This document shows, one piece after another, positions 50,674-58,993 of a DNA stretch of 64,000 nucleotides. This stretch comes from CAYMPW01 sp964558505 (lineage in GTDB: Archaea; Thermoplasmatota; Thermoplasmata; Methanomassiliicoccales; Methanomethylophilaceae). The DNA lies in the NCBI GenBank assembly GCA_964558505.1, contig CAZLEI010000001.1, forward strand, positions 47,309 to 111,308, read 5' to 3'. Each line of letters opens with the position of its first letter. Positions within the stretch are counted from its first letter, which is position 1. The notes below the pieces were generated by a model. That model saw only the letters and a list, made by a program, of their open reading frames with translations. It made no database searches and was not told the DNA's origin. The position numbers and the translations under genes are program-made.

Positions 50674-51318
50674 TTGAACGATAACGACGACTACGGGAAT
50701 CTCGACCGCATAGATATGACGGTCCAGGAGCTCCTCACAGAGATGAAGGACATCTCCGAGGTGATCGTGGATCTGGCCTATGCTTCTCTGATGTACAATA
50801 GCCAGGACATGGCGGTGAAGGTCCATGAGCTCGAAGGCGACATGGACGATCTGAAGTACGCCATACGCGTCAAGCTCCTGCTGGCAGCCAGGACCAAGGA
50901 TGACGCCAAGCAGCTGGCGGGCATCCTGCAGGTCGCGTCCGCAGCGGACAGGATCTGCGAGGCCGCGGGGGAGATCGTGAAGCTGCTGTCGGTCCCCGTG
51001 GAGAAGCGTCCGTTCATCACCACCATGCTCAACGAGTCCGAGGAGAAGATCCGTACGACGAAGATCGCATCCGGTTCGGACATGGTAGGACATACGATCG
51101 ACCAGTTGGCCGTCGAGGCCTGCACGGGGATGAAGATAATCGCCGTCAGGAACCGCCACGGGTGGATCTACGATCCGGAAGACGATCTGAAGCTCCGCGC
51201 AGGCGACGACATCATCGTCCGCGGCACGGACGACGGTTTCGAATTCCTCAAGCAGTTCACCAGCGGCAAACGCGAATGGGAATTCCCGGAGACGGACGAG
51301 GAGGAGGATTTCGAATGA
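50674..51318 (+). CDS. PhoU-like helical protein fused to a TrkA-C (RCK-C) domain, copy 1
   Basis: 214 aa. Residues 1-120 are PhoU-like helices (VQELLTEMKDISEVIVDLAYA, LMYNSQDMAVKVHELEGDMD). Residues 130-200 form a TrkA-C ligand-binding domain (VGHTIDQLAVEACTGMKIIAV, LRAGDDIIVRGTDDG), followed by an acidic tail. Such pairs typically control cation transport and may bind nucleotides such as cyclic di-AMP. Start is TTG 50674, eight bases after AGGAGG. The next gene is a paralogue. Confidence 0.82.
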   Translation: MNDNDDYGNLDRIDMTVQELLTEMKDISEVIVDLAYASLMYNSQDMAVKVHELEGDMDDLKYAIRVKLLLAARTKDDAKQLAGILQVASAADRICEAAGEIVKLLSVPVEKRPFITTMLNESEEKIRTTKIASGSDMVGHTIDQLAVEACTGMKIIAVRNRHGWIYDPEDDLKLRAGDDIIVRGTDDGFEFLKQFTSGKREWEFPETDEEEDFE

Positions 51319-51896
51319 CCATGAACCGCATGGAGAGCATGTTGCTGGATCTCAAGGACACTTCGGAGTTCATGATCGACCTGGCATATTCGTCGCTGTT
51401 GTACAACAACGTGGAGATAGCCGAAGAAGTGGTATTCCTCGAGGAGAGGATGGACGAGCTGAGCCAGCAGATCCAGGACCTCACGGTCACCATGGGCAAG
51501 GAGAATCCGGAGGACATCGCGAAGTCCTCGGTCATCCTGAGGCTCCAGATGGCCATCGAGGACATATCCGATGCGGCCGCATCCATAGCAGACGTCGTCA
51601 TCAGGGGCCTGGGGCAGCACCCAGTGATACAGATGAGCATCCAGGAATCAGAGGTCACCATAGAGATGGCCAAGATATCCGAGGATTCGATACTCGCGGG
51701 AAAAACCCTCGGCGATGTGTGCCTGAGCACCCATTGCGGCATGTTCGTCATCGCCATCAAGCGCGACAACACCTACATATACGGGCCCGGGAAGGCCACC
51801 GTCATGGAGGCCGGCGACGTCATGATCGCACGTGGCCCCGAGGAAGGCGCGGATTTCTTCAAGGGTCTGGCGGACGGCAGCGAGCGCGAGATTTGA
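51315..51896 (+). CDS. PhoU-like helical protein fused to a TrkA-C (RCK-C) domain, copy 2
   Basis: 193-aa paralogue of the preceding protein, in the same order: PhoU-like helices (MESMLLDLKDTSEFMIDLAYS, LLYNNVEIAEEVVFLEERMD) then TrkA-C (LAGKTLGDVCLSTHCGMFVIAI, VMEAGDVMIARGPEEG). The start overlaps the first gene's stop as ATGA, so the two are made together and probably form a heteromer. Divergent from the MgtE-like transporter. Confidence 0.82.
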   Translation: MTMNRMESMLLDLKDTSEFMIDLAYSSLLYNNVEIAEEVVFLEERMDELSQQIQDLTVTMGKENPEDIAKSSVILRLQMAIEDISDAAASIADVVIRGLGQHPVIQMSIQESEVTIEMAKISEDSILAGKTLGDVCLSTHCGMFVIAIKRDNTYIYGPGKATVMEAGDVMIARGPEEGADFFKGLADGSEREI

Positions 51897-52019
51897 TTCT
51901 GATAGGAATATTCACGATTCGTATTATTCCCAGCCGAAGGTGTCGAATCATCTGATGCAGTCGTTCTTCGATTGAAAATAGAAATACCCGCATATTGTCT
52001 GGAAATATGGTGGAAACCA

Positions 52020-52148
52020 ATGGATGGATACAGCGAGGGTACTGTCTCGATCGAGACCGGGATGAGTGTGGAAAGCGGTTGCATGGACCTGTTCTCCTGC
52101 GAGCGGCCGGCCGCCGTCAAGGTGGTCAGCGGGTCAGCGGTGTTCTGA
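52020..52148 (+). CDS. Possible 42-aa small protein
   Basis: ATG 52020 opens a 42-codon frame beginning MDGYSEGTVSIETG and ending KVVSGSAVF. The codons match local usage, GGTGG lies eight bases upstream, and a TATA-like AAAATAGAAATA sits at about 51976-51987. It contains two Cys but no recognised motif. Could be a genuine small gene or the start of a truncated one. Confidence 0.3.
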   Translation: MDGYSEGTVSIETGMSVESGCMDLFSCERPAAVKVVSGSAVF

Positions 52149-52301
52149 ACGCCTGCATTGCTGCGATACCGTGCAACCATCCCTTAAACCGAGGATGGAC
52201 GACCTCTCTGTCGGGTCGAACATCCTCATTCACATCAACTTTTATCCGACTCCTCCATGCGTGACCGTCTCCGCCGGAACATGTGATGGGATCTCGATAA
52301 G

Positions 52302-52648
52302 ATGGAGATGCTCGCCATGTGCGCGGACCCAGAGGTCCGCTGCACGTCATGTTGTACGATCGTCCGGATTCCAGGCGGTACATGCAGGACACTGCCGATG
52401 CACGGATCATGGGAAGCATTTCCGATCATCGCTCCGGCGAGACCACAACTCACGAATGGGCAGAGAGGATCGCGATCCACGGTGCGATGCGCCCTGTCGA
52501 CGGTGCATTCCATCCGTGCGATCTGATGAACCACGGGATGACAGGGGAACAAGCCGATCCGATCTGTGCAGAGTTCCGCGCAGATGGACGTTTGAAGCTC
52601 CCGGAGGGAATCGAATGCCACGATCCCGGAACGGGGATTTTCGAATGA
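52302..52648 (+). pseudogene. Possible frameshifted gene remnant
   Basis: A frame starting MEMLAMCADPEV at 52302 loses coding character after about 13 codons. A different frame from about 52340 then reads with good local codon use to a TGA at 52648 (HVMLYDRPDSRRYMQD ... GIECHDPGTGIFE). Joining the two needs a one-base shift, so this may be a decayed gene or a chance frame. Family not recognised. Confidence 0.25.
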
Positions 52649-52747
52649 TCGCTTTCCGCCGCATTTGGATGCAGAGGCCGATGGAATAATAGTGAAGGCC
52701 GACAACGAAGATCCGGCCACAGAACGCCCGAGGGGCTGAAAGGGGAA

Positions 52748-52823
52748 TGGTAGCCTCATGCAGATTCGAACTGCAGTCGCAGGATCCAGAATCCCGCATG
52801 ATTGACCACTACACTATGAGGCT
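52748..52823 (-). tRNA. tRNA-Gln (CTG), CCA encoded
   Basis: The minus strand folds as AGCCTCA / TGAGGCT acceptor stem, anticodon stem CGGGA/TCCTG with loop TTCTGGA (anticodon CTG, codon CAG), and T arm TGCAG-TTCGAAT-CTGCA. The CCA is encoded at 52748-52750. No intron. A TATA-like AATATTAAAAAC on the minus strand (about 52851-52862) is at normal spacing. Confidence 0.93.
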
Positions 52824-52907
52824 CTTGAATCCACCTAATGCACAATGGTTTTTAATATTTTTGCCTGGAGCATCAGGTGCACCGGCGTACCGGCTAAGGT
52901 TTTGGAT

Positions 52908-52925
52908 GAGGGGGCGTGCCCCCTC
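52908..52925 (-). terminator. Hairpin after adk
   Basis: A perfect 8-bp stem GAGGGGGC/GCCCCCTC with a two-base loop lies five bases after the adk stop. No T-run follows directly on the minus strand, so it may stabilise the 3' end rather than terminate transcription. Confidence 0.4.
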
Positions 52926-52929
52926 GGTT

Positions 52930-53556
52930 TCACTGGATGGCCTTCTCGACCTTCGAGAAGATGTCATTGATGCTGCCGACACCCTCGATGGTGACGAGCT
53001 TTCCCTTCTTCTCATAGTATTCGATGAGGGGGAAGGTGTTCTCGCGGTAGACCTTGAGCCTGTTCCTCACGGTCTCCTCGGTGTCATCGTTCCTCTGGTA
53101 CAGCTTGCCGCTGCATTTGTCGCAGACGCCCTCGGATTTCGGGGGGTTGTACATCAGGTGGTAGACGGCGTTGCACTCGGGGCAGGAGCGCCTCTGGGTT
53201 AGCCTGCTGACGAGCTCTTCGTCCGAGACGTCCAGGTTGAGGGCGAGGTCGATATCGATCTGCTCTCCGAGTGCATCCGCCTGCTCGATGGTGCGGGGGA
53301 AGCCGTCGAGGATGATGCCGCCGCTGACGGAGGCCATCTTGTCCTTCATGAGACCGATGATGAGGTCGTTGGGGACCAGCGCACCGCTGTCCATGAAGGT
53401 CTTCGCCTTGAGCCCGAGAGGAGTCTGGTTCCTGACAGCCTCGCGGAGCATGTCTCCGGTGGAGAGCCTGACGAATCCGAGTTCTTCGCTGAGTTTCTCG
53501 CCTTGCGTGCCTTTTCCGGATCCCGGGGGGCCGAGAAGTACGATCTTGGATTTCAT
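52930..53556 (-). CDS. adk: Adenylate kinase, bacterial zinc-LID type
   Basis: 208-aa enzyme interconverting ATP, ADP and AMP. P-loop GPPGSGKG is at 9-16, LSTGDMLR and DGFPRTIEQ follow. The LID carries a four-Cys zinc site (CPEC, CDKC), as in Gram-positive bacterial adenylate kinases rather than the archaeal AdkA family. ATG 53556 follows a TATA box CATATAAAGA (53580-53589, minus strand) at leaderless spacing. This is a plausible replacement for the adk gene missing after secY. Confidence 0.93.
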   Translation of the reverse strand: MKSKIVLLGPPGSGKGTQGEKLSEELGFVRLSTGDMLREAVRNQTPLGLKAKTFMDSGALVPNDLIIGLMKDKMASVSGGIILDGFPRTIEQADALGEQIDIDLALNLDVSDEELVSRLTQRRSCPECNAVYHLMYNPPKSEGVCDKCSGKLYQRNDDTEETVRNRLKVYRENTFPLIEYYEKKGKLVTIEGVGSINDIFSKVEKAIQ

Positions 53557-53697
53557 GAGCAACAGCTAAACCTTCCTTCTTTATATGGGTTTACGTGGTG
53601 TGCGCGTGTGTGGAATCGCGCTAAAAACAGTTTAAACAACGTTAAATGAGCACGTTTTTAATCATTGAGGGCGATGGGCCTCCAGGAGAAAAATCTC

Positions 53698-55131
53698 ATG
53701 GAGCAAAGGATACTGAAAAAGATAGAGGAGATCGTCGGAAAGGACGGATACTCTACCGACACCGCGGTCCTATACACGTACGGCTTTGACGCTTCCATAT
53801 TCCACAACACACCGGACGTCGTCGTCCAGCCGTCTACGACCGAGCAGGTCTCGGAACTCATGAAGCTCGCGAACGCCGAGAAGATCCCCGTGGTCCCAAG
53901 GGGAGCAGGCACCGGCCTCTGCGGTTCTGCCGTCCCGATCAAAGGCGGCATGGTCATCGCGCTCCAGAGGATGAACAAGGTCCTCAAGGTCAGCGTGGGA
54001 GACCTCTGGGTGGACGTGGAGGCGGGATGCATCTACGATCAGCTGAACAAGGAGCTGTCGAAGTACGGCTTCTTCTTCCCTCCGTCCCCGGGATCCGCCG
54101 AAGCCTGCCAGATCGGCGGCATGGTGGCGAACAACGCATCCGGGATGAGGGCGGTCAAGTACGGGGCGACCAGGGATTTCGTGATGGGCCTGACCTTCGT
54201 CAAGGCCGACGGCGAGATCGTGCGCTGCGGCACCAGGACCATCAAGGACGCTTCCGGTTACCAGCTGGCCCGTCTCCTCTGCGGGAGCGAGGGGACGCTC
54301 GGTGTTATCACCGAGGTGACATTGAAGCTCACCACGAAGCCCAAGAAGTCCGCATCCTGCCTGGTCGGTTTCAAATCCGTGGAGGATGCGGGACGCTGCA
54401 TCTCCGCGATCATCGCGAAGCCGTTGATACCCGCATCCTGCGAGCTCATGGACAGTGTTTCGATAACGGCGGTCAACAAAGCGCTCGGGAACCCCCTTCC
54501 CGACTGCAACTCCCTGATAATCGTCGAGGTCGACGGCGAGACGGACGAGATAATCGAGAGGGACCTGAAGATCGTGGCCTCGGTGGCGGAGGAGATCGGA
54601 GCGATCTTCGTCAAGCCCTCCCACGACAAGAAGGAGATCGCCAGCTGGACGACTGCCAGGAAATCCGTCATGACCTCGCTCAGCGCGATGAAGCCCGGTT
54701 ACTCCTCGGTGTCGCTCGCGGACGACATGGGCGTCCCGATATCCAAGGTCCCATTGGCGGTCAAGGCCTTCAAGGAGATCGCCGACAAGCACGGGGTCGT
54801 CGTGGCGACATACGGTCACGCATCCGACGGGAACCTGCACACCAAGATGCTGCTCAACCCCCTCGACAAGGACGAGTGGGACCGCGGTGTCATGGCCGTC
54901 AACGAGATATTCGATGTATGCATCGAGCTCGGCGGAACCGTGACCGGAGAGCACGGGGTCGGCATATCCAAGGCGCCCAACTTCGCCAAGGAGCGCAGTT
55001 CGGAGCTTTCGTCCATAATAGCCATCAAGAAGGCGATGGACCCCAACAACATCCTGAACCCAGGCAAGTTGGAGCAGTGGGAGGGGAGCATCCTCACCCA
55101 CCTCAGGTACCCCTGCAAGGAGTACATGTGA
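53698..55131 (+). CDS. FAD-linked oxidase of the GlcD/D-lactate dehydrogenase family
   Basis: 477-aa flavoprotein: PCMH-type FAD domain (VVPRGAGTGLCGSAVPIKGG, then PPSPGSAEACQIGGMVANNASG) and the C-terminal cap domain (YGHASDGNLHTKMLLNP, GGTVTGEHGVG). It would oxidise a 2-hydroxy acid such as D-lactate or glycolate. GlcE/GlcF or an HdrD-like partner is not adjacent. ATG 53698 has AGGAGA ten bases upstream; an earlier ATG at 53674 lacks such a site. Confidence 0.88.
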   Translation: MEQRILKKIEEIVGKDGYSTDTAVLYTYGFDASIFHNTPDVVVQPSTTEQVSELMKLANAEKIPVVPRGAGTGLCGSAVPIKGGMVIALQRMNKVLKVSVGDLWVDVEAGCIYDQLNKELSKYGFFFPPSPGSAEACQIGGMVANNASGMRAVKYGATRDFVMGLTFVKADGEIVRCGTRTIKDASGYQLARLLCGSEGTLGVITEVTLKLTTKPKKSASCLVGFKSVEDAGRCISAIIAKPLIPASCELMDSVSITAVNKALGNPLPDCNSLIIVEVDGETDEIIERDLKIVASVAEEIGAIFVKPSHDKKEIASWTTARKSVMTSLSAMKPGYSSVSLADDMGVPISKVPLAVKAFKEIADKHGVVVATYGHASDGNLHTKMLLNPLDKDEWDRGVMAVNEIFDVCIELGGTVTGEHGVGISKAPNFAKERSSELSSIIAIKKAMDPNNILNPGKLEQWEGSILTHLRYPCKEYM

Positions 55132-55138
55132 AACCTCG

Positions 55139-55177
55139 GGGCCGGAGGGGGATGACCCCTTCCGGCCCAATATTTTT
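55139..55177 (+). terminator. Terminator of the GlcD-family gene
   Basis: An 8-bp stem GGGCCGGA/TCCGGCCC extended by GGGG/CCCC closes a five-base loop (55139-55168) and is followed by TATTTTT (55171-55177), eight bases after the TGA stop. Confidence 0.7.
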
Positions 55178-55187
55178 CAACCGGTCG

Positions 55188-55862
55188 TCAGAAACTGATG
55201 TACATGTTCCTGGAAGCGAGGAACAGCACAACTCCTATTGCGAGCATGCATATCCAGAGGGGCAGGCTCCACTTGATCACCTTGGACCCGTCGAACGGCG
55301 GGAACGGGATCAGGTTGAACAGGCCGAGGAATGCGTTAAGGTTAACGAGCATGCACAGGATGAACGACATGAACCAGTTGCCCTGGTTCAAGGTCAGGTA
55401 CCATACAAGCAGTGCGATGGCCGCGATGGCGAAGTTGACCGCTGGCCCTGCGATGCTGATCTTGCCGTTTACCTTCTCGTCTATCCTGCCGTCTATGTAG
55501 ACGGCACCCGGTGCCGCGAAGAGGAATCCGAGGAATCCGGATACCAACGCCAGCCCCAGTCCGGCAGGCCACATGCGGAATTCCGCCCATGCGCCGTATT
55601 TCTGGGCAACGAACTTGTGTCCGAACTCGTGTAGCAGGAAGCTGCACACAACGAGCACGATGCTGATCCCGAACCAGTACAGGAAGTTCATGACTCCGCT
55701 GGTATCGAACACTATTCTGCTGCTGCGGGCGTAGATCATAGCGAAGGCTATGGCCAGCACGATTATCGAGATCGTTATGTGTTGGATCTCGATCTTGCTG
55801 AATGACGGCTTTTGGAAGCCTGGGTTGATGCTTCTCGCCTCTACCATATCCTGCTCTAGCAT
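55188..55862 (-). CDS. Site-2 protease family zinc metalloprotease (M50)
   Basis: 224-aa membrane protease with about six helices. The zinc motif HEFGH is at 78-82 and the third ligand is in NLIPFPPFDGSKV near residue 190. No PDZ or CBS domain. It probably cleaves within membrane-embedded substrates, for example regulators. The start at 55862 is leaderless with respect to the TATA block TATACTTAAAAAG; an internal ATG six codons in is possible. Confidence 0.87.
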   Translation of the reverse strand: MLEQDMVEARSINPGFQKPSFSKIEIQHITISIIVLAIAFAMIYARSSRIVFDTSGVMNFLYWFGISIVLVVCSFLLHEFGHKFVAQKYGAWAEFRMWPAGLGLALVSGFLGFLFAAPGAVYIDGRIDEKVNGKISIAGPAVNFAIAAIALLVWYLTLNQGNWFMSFILCMLVNLNAFLGLFNLIPFPPFDGSKVIKWSLPLWICMLAIGVVLFLASRNMYISF

Positions 55863-55912
55863 GTTCCCCTTTTTAAGTATATGTTAAATATACTCTCGAG
55901 GTTCCGAACGAC
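55863..55912. promoter_or_regulatory. Compact divergent promoter between the M50 protease and the PAPS-reductase-like gene
   Basis: Only 50 bp separate the two start codons. TATACTTAAAAAG serves the minus-strand gene and TGTTAAATATAC (about 55882-55894) the plus-strand gene. The two TATA boxes overlap, so transcription in the two directions should be mutually exclusive and both mRNAs leaderless. Confidence 0.55.
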
Positions 55913-57796
55913 ATGGCCGGGAATGTGGCGCATGGGAAGGAGATCTACCGCTGGTGCGATACATGTGGCACTCTGATCCTGGGGTCCAGATGCTCTCTGT
56001 GCACCGGGCCGGGAAGGGAATTCGAGGTCAACAGCCCGGGGGACATACGTCCTGCCATGGGCGATGCCGCGGACATGGTCCGTGAGCTTTTCGGTATGCA
56101 CTTCGGCACATCCGCCCCTCTCGACGGCCGTGCCATCTTCCTGAACAAGGTCCCGGGCGAGGACAGGACGGACGAGATCATAGCGCACGGCGCCGTGCTG
56201 GGAATCGTGAGGTTCGATCTCATATTGGGGCGCATGGTCCTGGAGATCAGGCAGCCCGGCGCGGACCTGTTCGCACCCTGCGCTACGAAGAACGTGGTGA
56301 CATTCGCCAACATGTCCGGGCACCTCAAGGGCAAGAGCATCCCCGGCGGCAACATAACCGAGGTGCTCGGAGATTTCTGCGAGGGGGACCCGGTGATAGT
56401 GAAGAAGGCCCTCAAGGCAGGCCCCGGCATCGCGCTCGGCCCGTCCGATTCATTGAAGGACATGGAGAAGGCGGTCCGCATCCGCGACCTCAACGCACCG
56501 TCCGAGATGCCGATGTCCCCCGGATCAGACCGCGCCGTGTTCGTGAAAGCCAACAAGGAGCACCTACTTCGCCTGGAATCAACGGCCGTCAGCGATATAC
56601 GTTCATTCGCCAAGGGCAGGAAGCAGCCCATCACATCATCGTTCTCGGGAGGAAAGGATTCCCTGGCAGCATACGGTCTGGCACGTGCGGCGGTCAAGGA
56701 CATAGAACTGCTGTTCATCAACACCGGCCTGGAGTTCCCGGAGACTGTGGATTATGTGCACAGGTTCGCCTCGTCCAACGGCCTGGTCCTGCACGAGGCT
56801 GACGCGGGCGACGCATTCTGGGAGAATGTGGACGCCTTCGGACCGCCGGCCAAGGATTTCAGATGGTGCTGCAAGGTGTGCAAGCTCGGCCCCATAACCG
56901 ACCTGATCTCCAGGGATTTCCCGTCCGGCACCGTGACGGTCGAGGGCAACCGCGCATTGGAGTCCTATGCGAGGTCGCAGATAGGATTCGTATCCAAGAA
57001 CCCGTTCGTGCCCAACCAGACGAATCTGAATCCGGTCAGGGGCTGGTCGGCCGCGGACATATGGGGATACATATGGATGCGCAAACTGGAGTACAACCCC
57101 CTCTACGACCGGGATTTCGAGCGCATCGGATGCTATCTCTGCGCATCATGCCTGGGCAGCGAGTGGAAGAACACGGGCAGGATACACCCGGAGCTCTACG
57201 ACAGGTGGGAGAAGCACTTGTCCAGATACGCCGAGGACCGCGGCCTGCCGCAGGAGTACATCGATTACGGGTTCTGGAGATGGAAGGTGCTTCCTCCGAA
57301 GATGGTTCGCCTGGCGGAGGGAATGGACCTCAGGACCAGTCCGACCAGGTCCAAGGGCCCGGCGATGAAGATGCTCAAGGGCGCATCGTCGTGCGCCGCA
57401 GGGGGATTCTCCATGGAGGCCATAGTGACCGTCCCCCGTTCCCGGGATTTCTCTTATGTCGAGGATGCTCTGCGGACGATCGGCGATGTGCGCTATTCGG
57501 AGGAGTTCGAGATAGCCATGCTCAAGACGCCGTCGGGGACGGCGAAGCTGTTCGGCGGCGGCCAAGTCTCCGTCGTGTCCAAGACGGCGAAGGATGCGGA
57601 GGTTCTTTTCGAGAGCTCGGTCAAGGCCCTTCTGAGGGCGCAGATGTGCACGTCGTGCGGGATATGCGCGAAAGGGTGCCCGAAGCATGCGATAAGGATT
57701 GACGGCGGGCTCCGTGTGGATCCGCGGCGGTGCACCTCGTGCGGCAAATGCGTCAGGTCCTGCATGGTGGCCCATTACTACGATAAGTTGCTGTGA
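55913..57796 (+). CDS. Zn-ribbon / PAPS-reductase-like / ferredoxin fusion protein
   Basis: 627 aa. Residues 15-30 are a four-Cys zinc ribbon (Cys15, 18, 27, 30), followed by a PUA-like domain (about 80-190). The PP-loop domain of PAPS reductases starts near residue 240 (SFSGGKDSLAAYG). It carries WCCKVCKLGP and GCYLCASCLG, possible Fe-S or zinc ligands, and two [4Fe-4S] motifs end the protein (CTSCGICAKGCPKHA, CTSCGKCVRSC). Similar fusions occur in methanogens and may reduce sulfur compounds or thiolate RNA; the PUA domain favours an RNA substrate. Leaderless ATG. Function not established. Confidence 0.82.
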   Translation: MAGNVAHGKEIYRWCDTCGTLILGSRCSLCTGPGREFEVNSPGDIRPAMGDAADMVRELFGMHFGTSAPLDGRAIFLNKVPGEDRTDEIIAHGAVLGIVRFDLILGRMVLEIRQPGADLFAPCATKNVVTFANMSGHLKGKSIPGGNITEVLGDFCEGDPVIVKKALKAGPGIALGPSDSLKDMEKAVRIRDLNAPSEMPMSPGSDRAVFVKANKEHLLRLESTAVSDIRSFAKGRKQPITSSFSGGKDSLAAYGLARAAVKDIELLFINTGLEFPETVDYVHRFASSNGLVLHEADAGDAFWENVDAFGPPAKDFRWCCKVCKLGPITDLISRDFPSGTVTVEGNRALESYARSQIGFVSKNPFVPNQTNLNPVRGWSAADIWGYIWMRKLEYNPLYDRDFERIGCYLCASCLGSEWKNTGRIHPELYDRWEKHLSRYAEDRGLPQEYIDYGFWRWKVLPPKMVRLAEGMDLRTSPTRSKGPAMKMLKGASSCAAGGFSMEAIVTVPRSRDFSYVEDALRTIGDVRYSEEFEIAMLKTPSGTAKLFGGGQVSVVSKTAKDAEVLFESSVKALLRAQMCTSCGICAKGCPKHAIRIDGGLRVDPRRCTSCGKCVRSCMVAHYYDKLL

Positions 57797-57841
57797 AAGG
57801 AACATATGCTGTTTTATATCTTCAGTGATAATGGAACACGC

Positions 57842-58558
57842 ATGGATATTTCATTCGGGCTGGGCATGCTCATTGGCCTGGGGGCCACTGTGATCCTCAT
57901 GTACCTCGTGTTGAGGAAGTACACGTACCCCGCGGTCGAGCAGCCGTTCTTCAGCGATCCAATGCTGTTCTTCCTGTTCGCACTCGGCCTCGTGGCAGGC
58001 ACGATCCTGTTCGTGGTCTCCACGTACTTCACTTGGAACAACCTGATCTATGCCATATTGCTGTCTGTGATAGAGTGCTTCGTGATGCTCGTGGTCCTCA
58101 ACCTCAAGAGGTTCCATGGCAAGTCGGACACCGTGTTCTACGGTTACGGACTGGGTCTGGGGATCGGCGGGGCGATGGCCTGCGGCCTGATATACATGAT
58201 ATCCGTGGTATCGGCATCCGGGTTCGATGCCCTTGCCTACGCCATCGTGTGCATAATGGCCGTTGCCCAGGTCATGGTGATCGGAGCCGTCGGCACGACC
58301 ATCGGCGAGGGGATAGCAAGGCTCAGGCCATGGGAGTTCCTCATGAAGGCGATAATCATCAACACGCTCTTCATGATATGCAGGACGGTCACCGTGATGT
58401 ACATCAACGATATGAGCTGGCTTATGTACCTCGGCGTCTTCGCGATGATCGCCGTGGCGGTATGGGCGTTCTACACTACGATGTACAAGAACCTGTCCGC
58501 GGTCGTTTCCGACGTCCTCCGCATGGAAGGGAAGAAGCGTGACGACATGCCACGCTGA
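57842..58558 (+). CDS. Hypothetical polytopic membrane protein
   Basis: 238-aa protein with about seven hydrophobic helices (FGLGMLIGLGATVILMYLVL, FFLFALGLVAGTILFVVS, and so on) and a basic cytoplasmic end (KKRDDMPR). No family recognised. A TATA box GTTTTATATC (57814-57823) lies about 23 bases before ATG 57842, supporting this start over an in-frame ATG at 57806. Its stop abuts that of the convergent zinc-ribbon gene. Confidence 0.7.
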   Translation: MDISFGLGMLIGLGATVILMYLVLRKYTYPAVEQPFFSDPMLFFLFALGLVAGTILFVVSTYFTWNNLIYAILLSVIECFVMLVVLNLKRFHGKSDTVFYGYGLGLGIGGAMACGLIYMISVVSASGFDALAYAIVCIMAVAQVMVIGAVGTTIGEGIARLRPWEFLMKAIIINTLFMICRTVTVMYINDMSWLMYLGVFAMIAVAVWAFYTTMYKNLSAVVSDVLRMEGKKRDDMPR

Positions 58559-58987
58559 TCAGATGCTGCGGTAATGCCCCGGGGACGTTTCGGTGACGAC
58601 GCATCCGTCGATCATCATCTCGATGATGCGGTCGCGGTTGCGGGGGTCCACGGACCCCACGTCCTCGGCGGTGAAGCTCCCCTTTATCTCGGTGAGCCCG
58701 TCGGCCAGCAGCTGCACCTTGCCGTAGGTGTCGCTGCAGTGCTCGTATCTGAATGTCAGTGTGGACATCGGATCCAGGTCGGGTGACGGCCTCCTCTCTT
58801 TTTCCGGCACGAATCCCGTTATCTCGGATAGGACATCGCGGACAAGCGCCTGATCCGCATTCTCGAAGAGCTTGACGGAATCCTTCGTGACCATCGACCT
58901 GCCGCAGAACGGGCAGTCGGTGGATGACGATGACGAGTCTATCATCCTGTGCCTGGAGCATTTGGGACAGGATACCACTGCGTACAT
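58559..58987 (-). CDS. Zinc-ribbon protein (DUF1922-like N-terminus)
   Basis: 142 aa. The N-terminus MYAVVSCPKCSRHRMIDS with CPFCGRS forms a two-knuckle zinc ribbon. The remainder contains a helical segment and a possible winged-helix-like end (RNRDRIIEMMIDGCVVTETS), which hints at nucleic-acid binding. Function unknown. Lies six bases downstream of pdaD on the same strand, so the two are likely co-transcribed. Confidence 0.7.
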   Translation of the reverse strand: MYAVVSCPKCSRHRMIDSSSSSTDCPFCGRSMVTKDSVKLFENADQALVRDVLSEITGFVPEKERRPSPDLDPMSTLTFRYEHCSDTYGKVQLLADGLTEIKGSFTAEDVGSVDPRNRDRIIEMMIDGCVVTETSPGHYRSI

Positions 58988-58993
58988 GGCAGG

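Larger units (their letters stand above)
51897..52747. other. Poorly coding 0.85-kb region with possible gene remnants
   Basis: No well-supported gene lies between the second PhoU/TrkA-C gene and tRNA-Gln. The region holds a short ORF at 52020-52148 and a broken-looking ORF at 52302-52648, both listed separately. Base composition and codon pattern are similar to the neighbouring genes, so decay of a once-coding region is more likely than foreign DNA. No transposase, terminal repeats or attachment site were seen. Confidence 0.5.

Noticed and set aside
52235..52759. 174-aa minus-strand ORF over the gap and the tRNA-Gln 3' end
   Set aside because: It overlaps the tRNA gene, has no protein-like segments and runs antisense to frames with better codon use.
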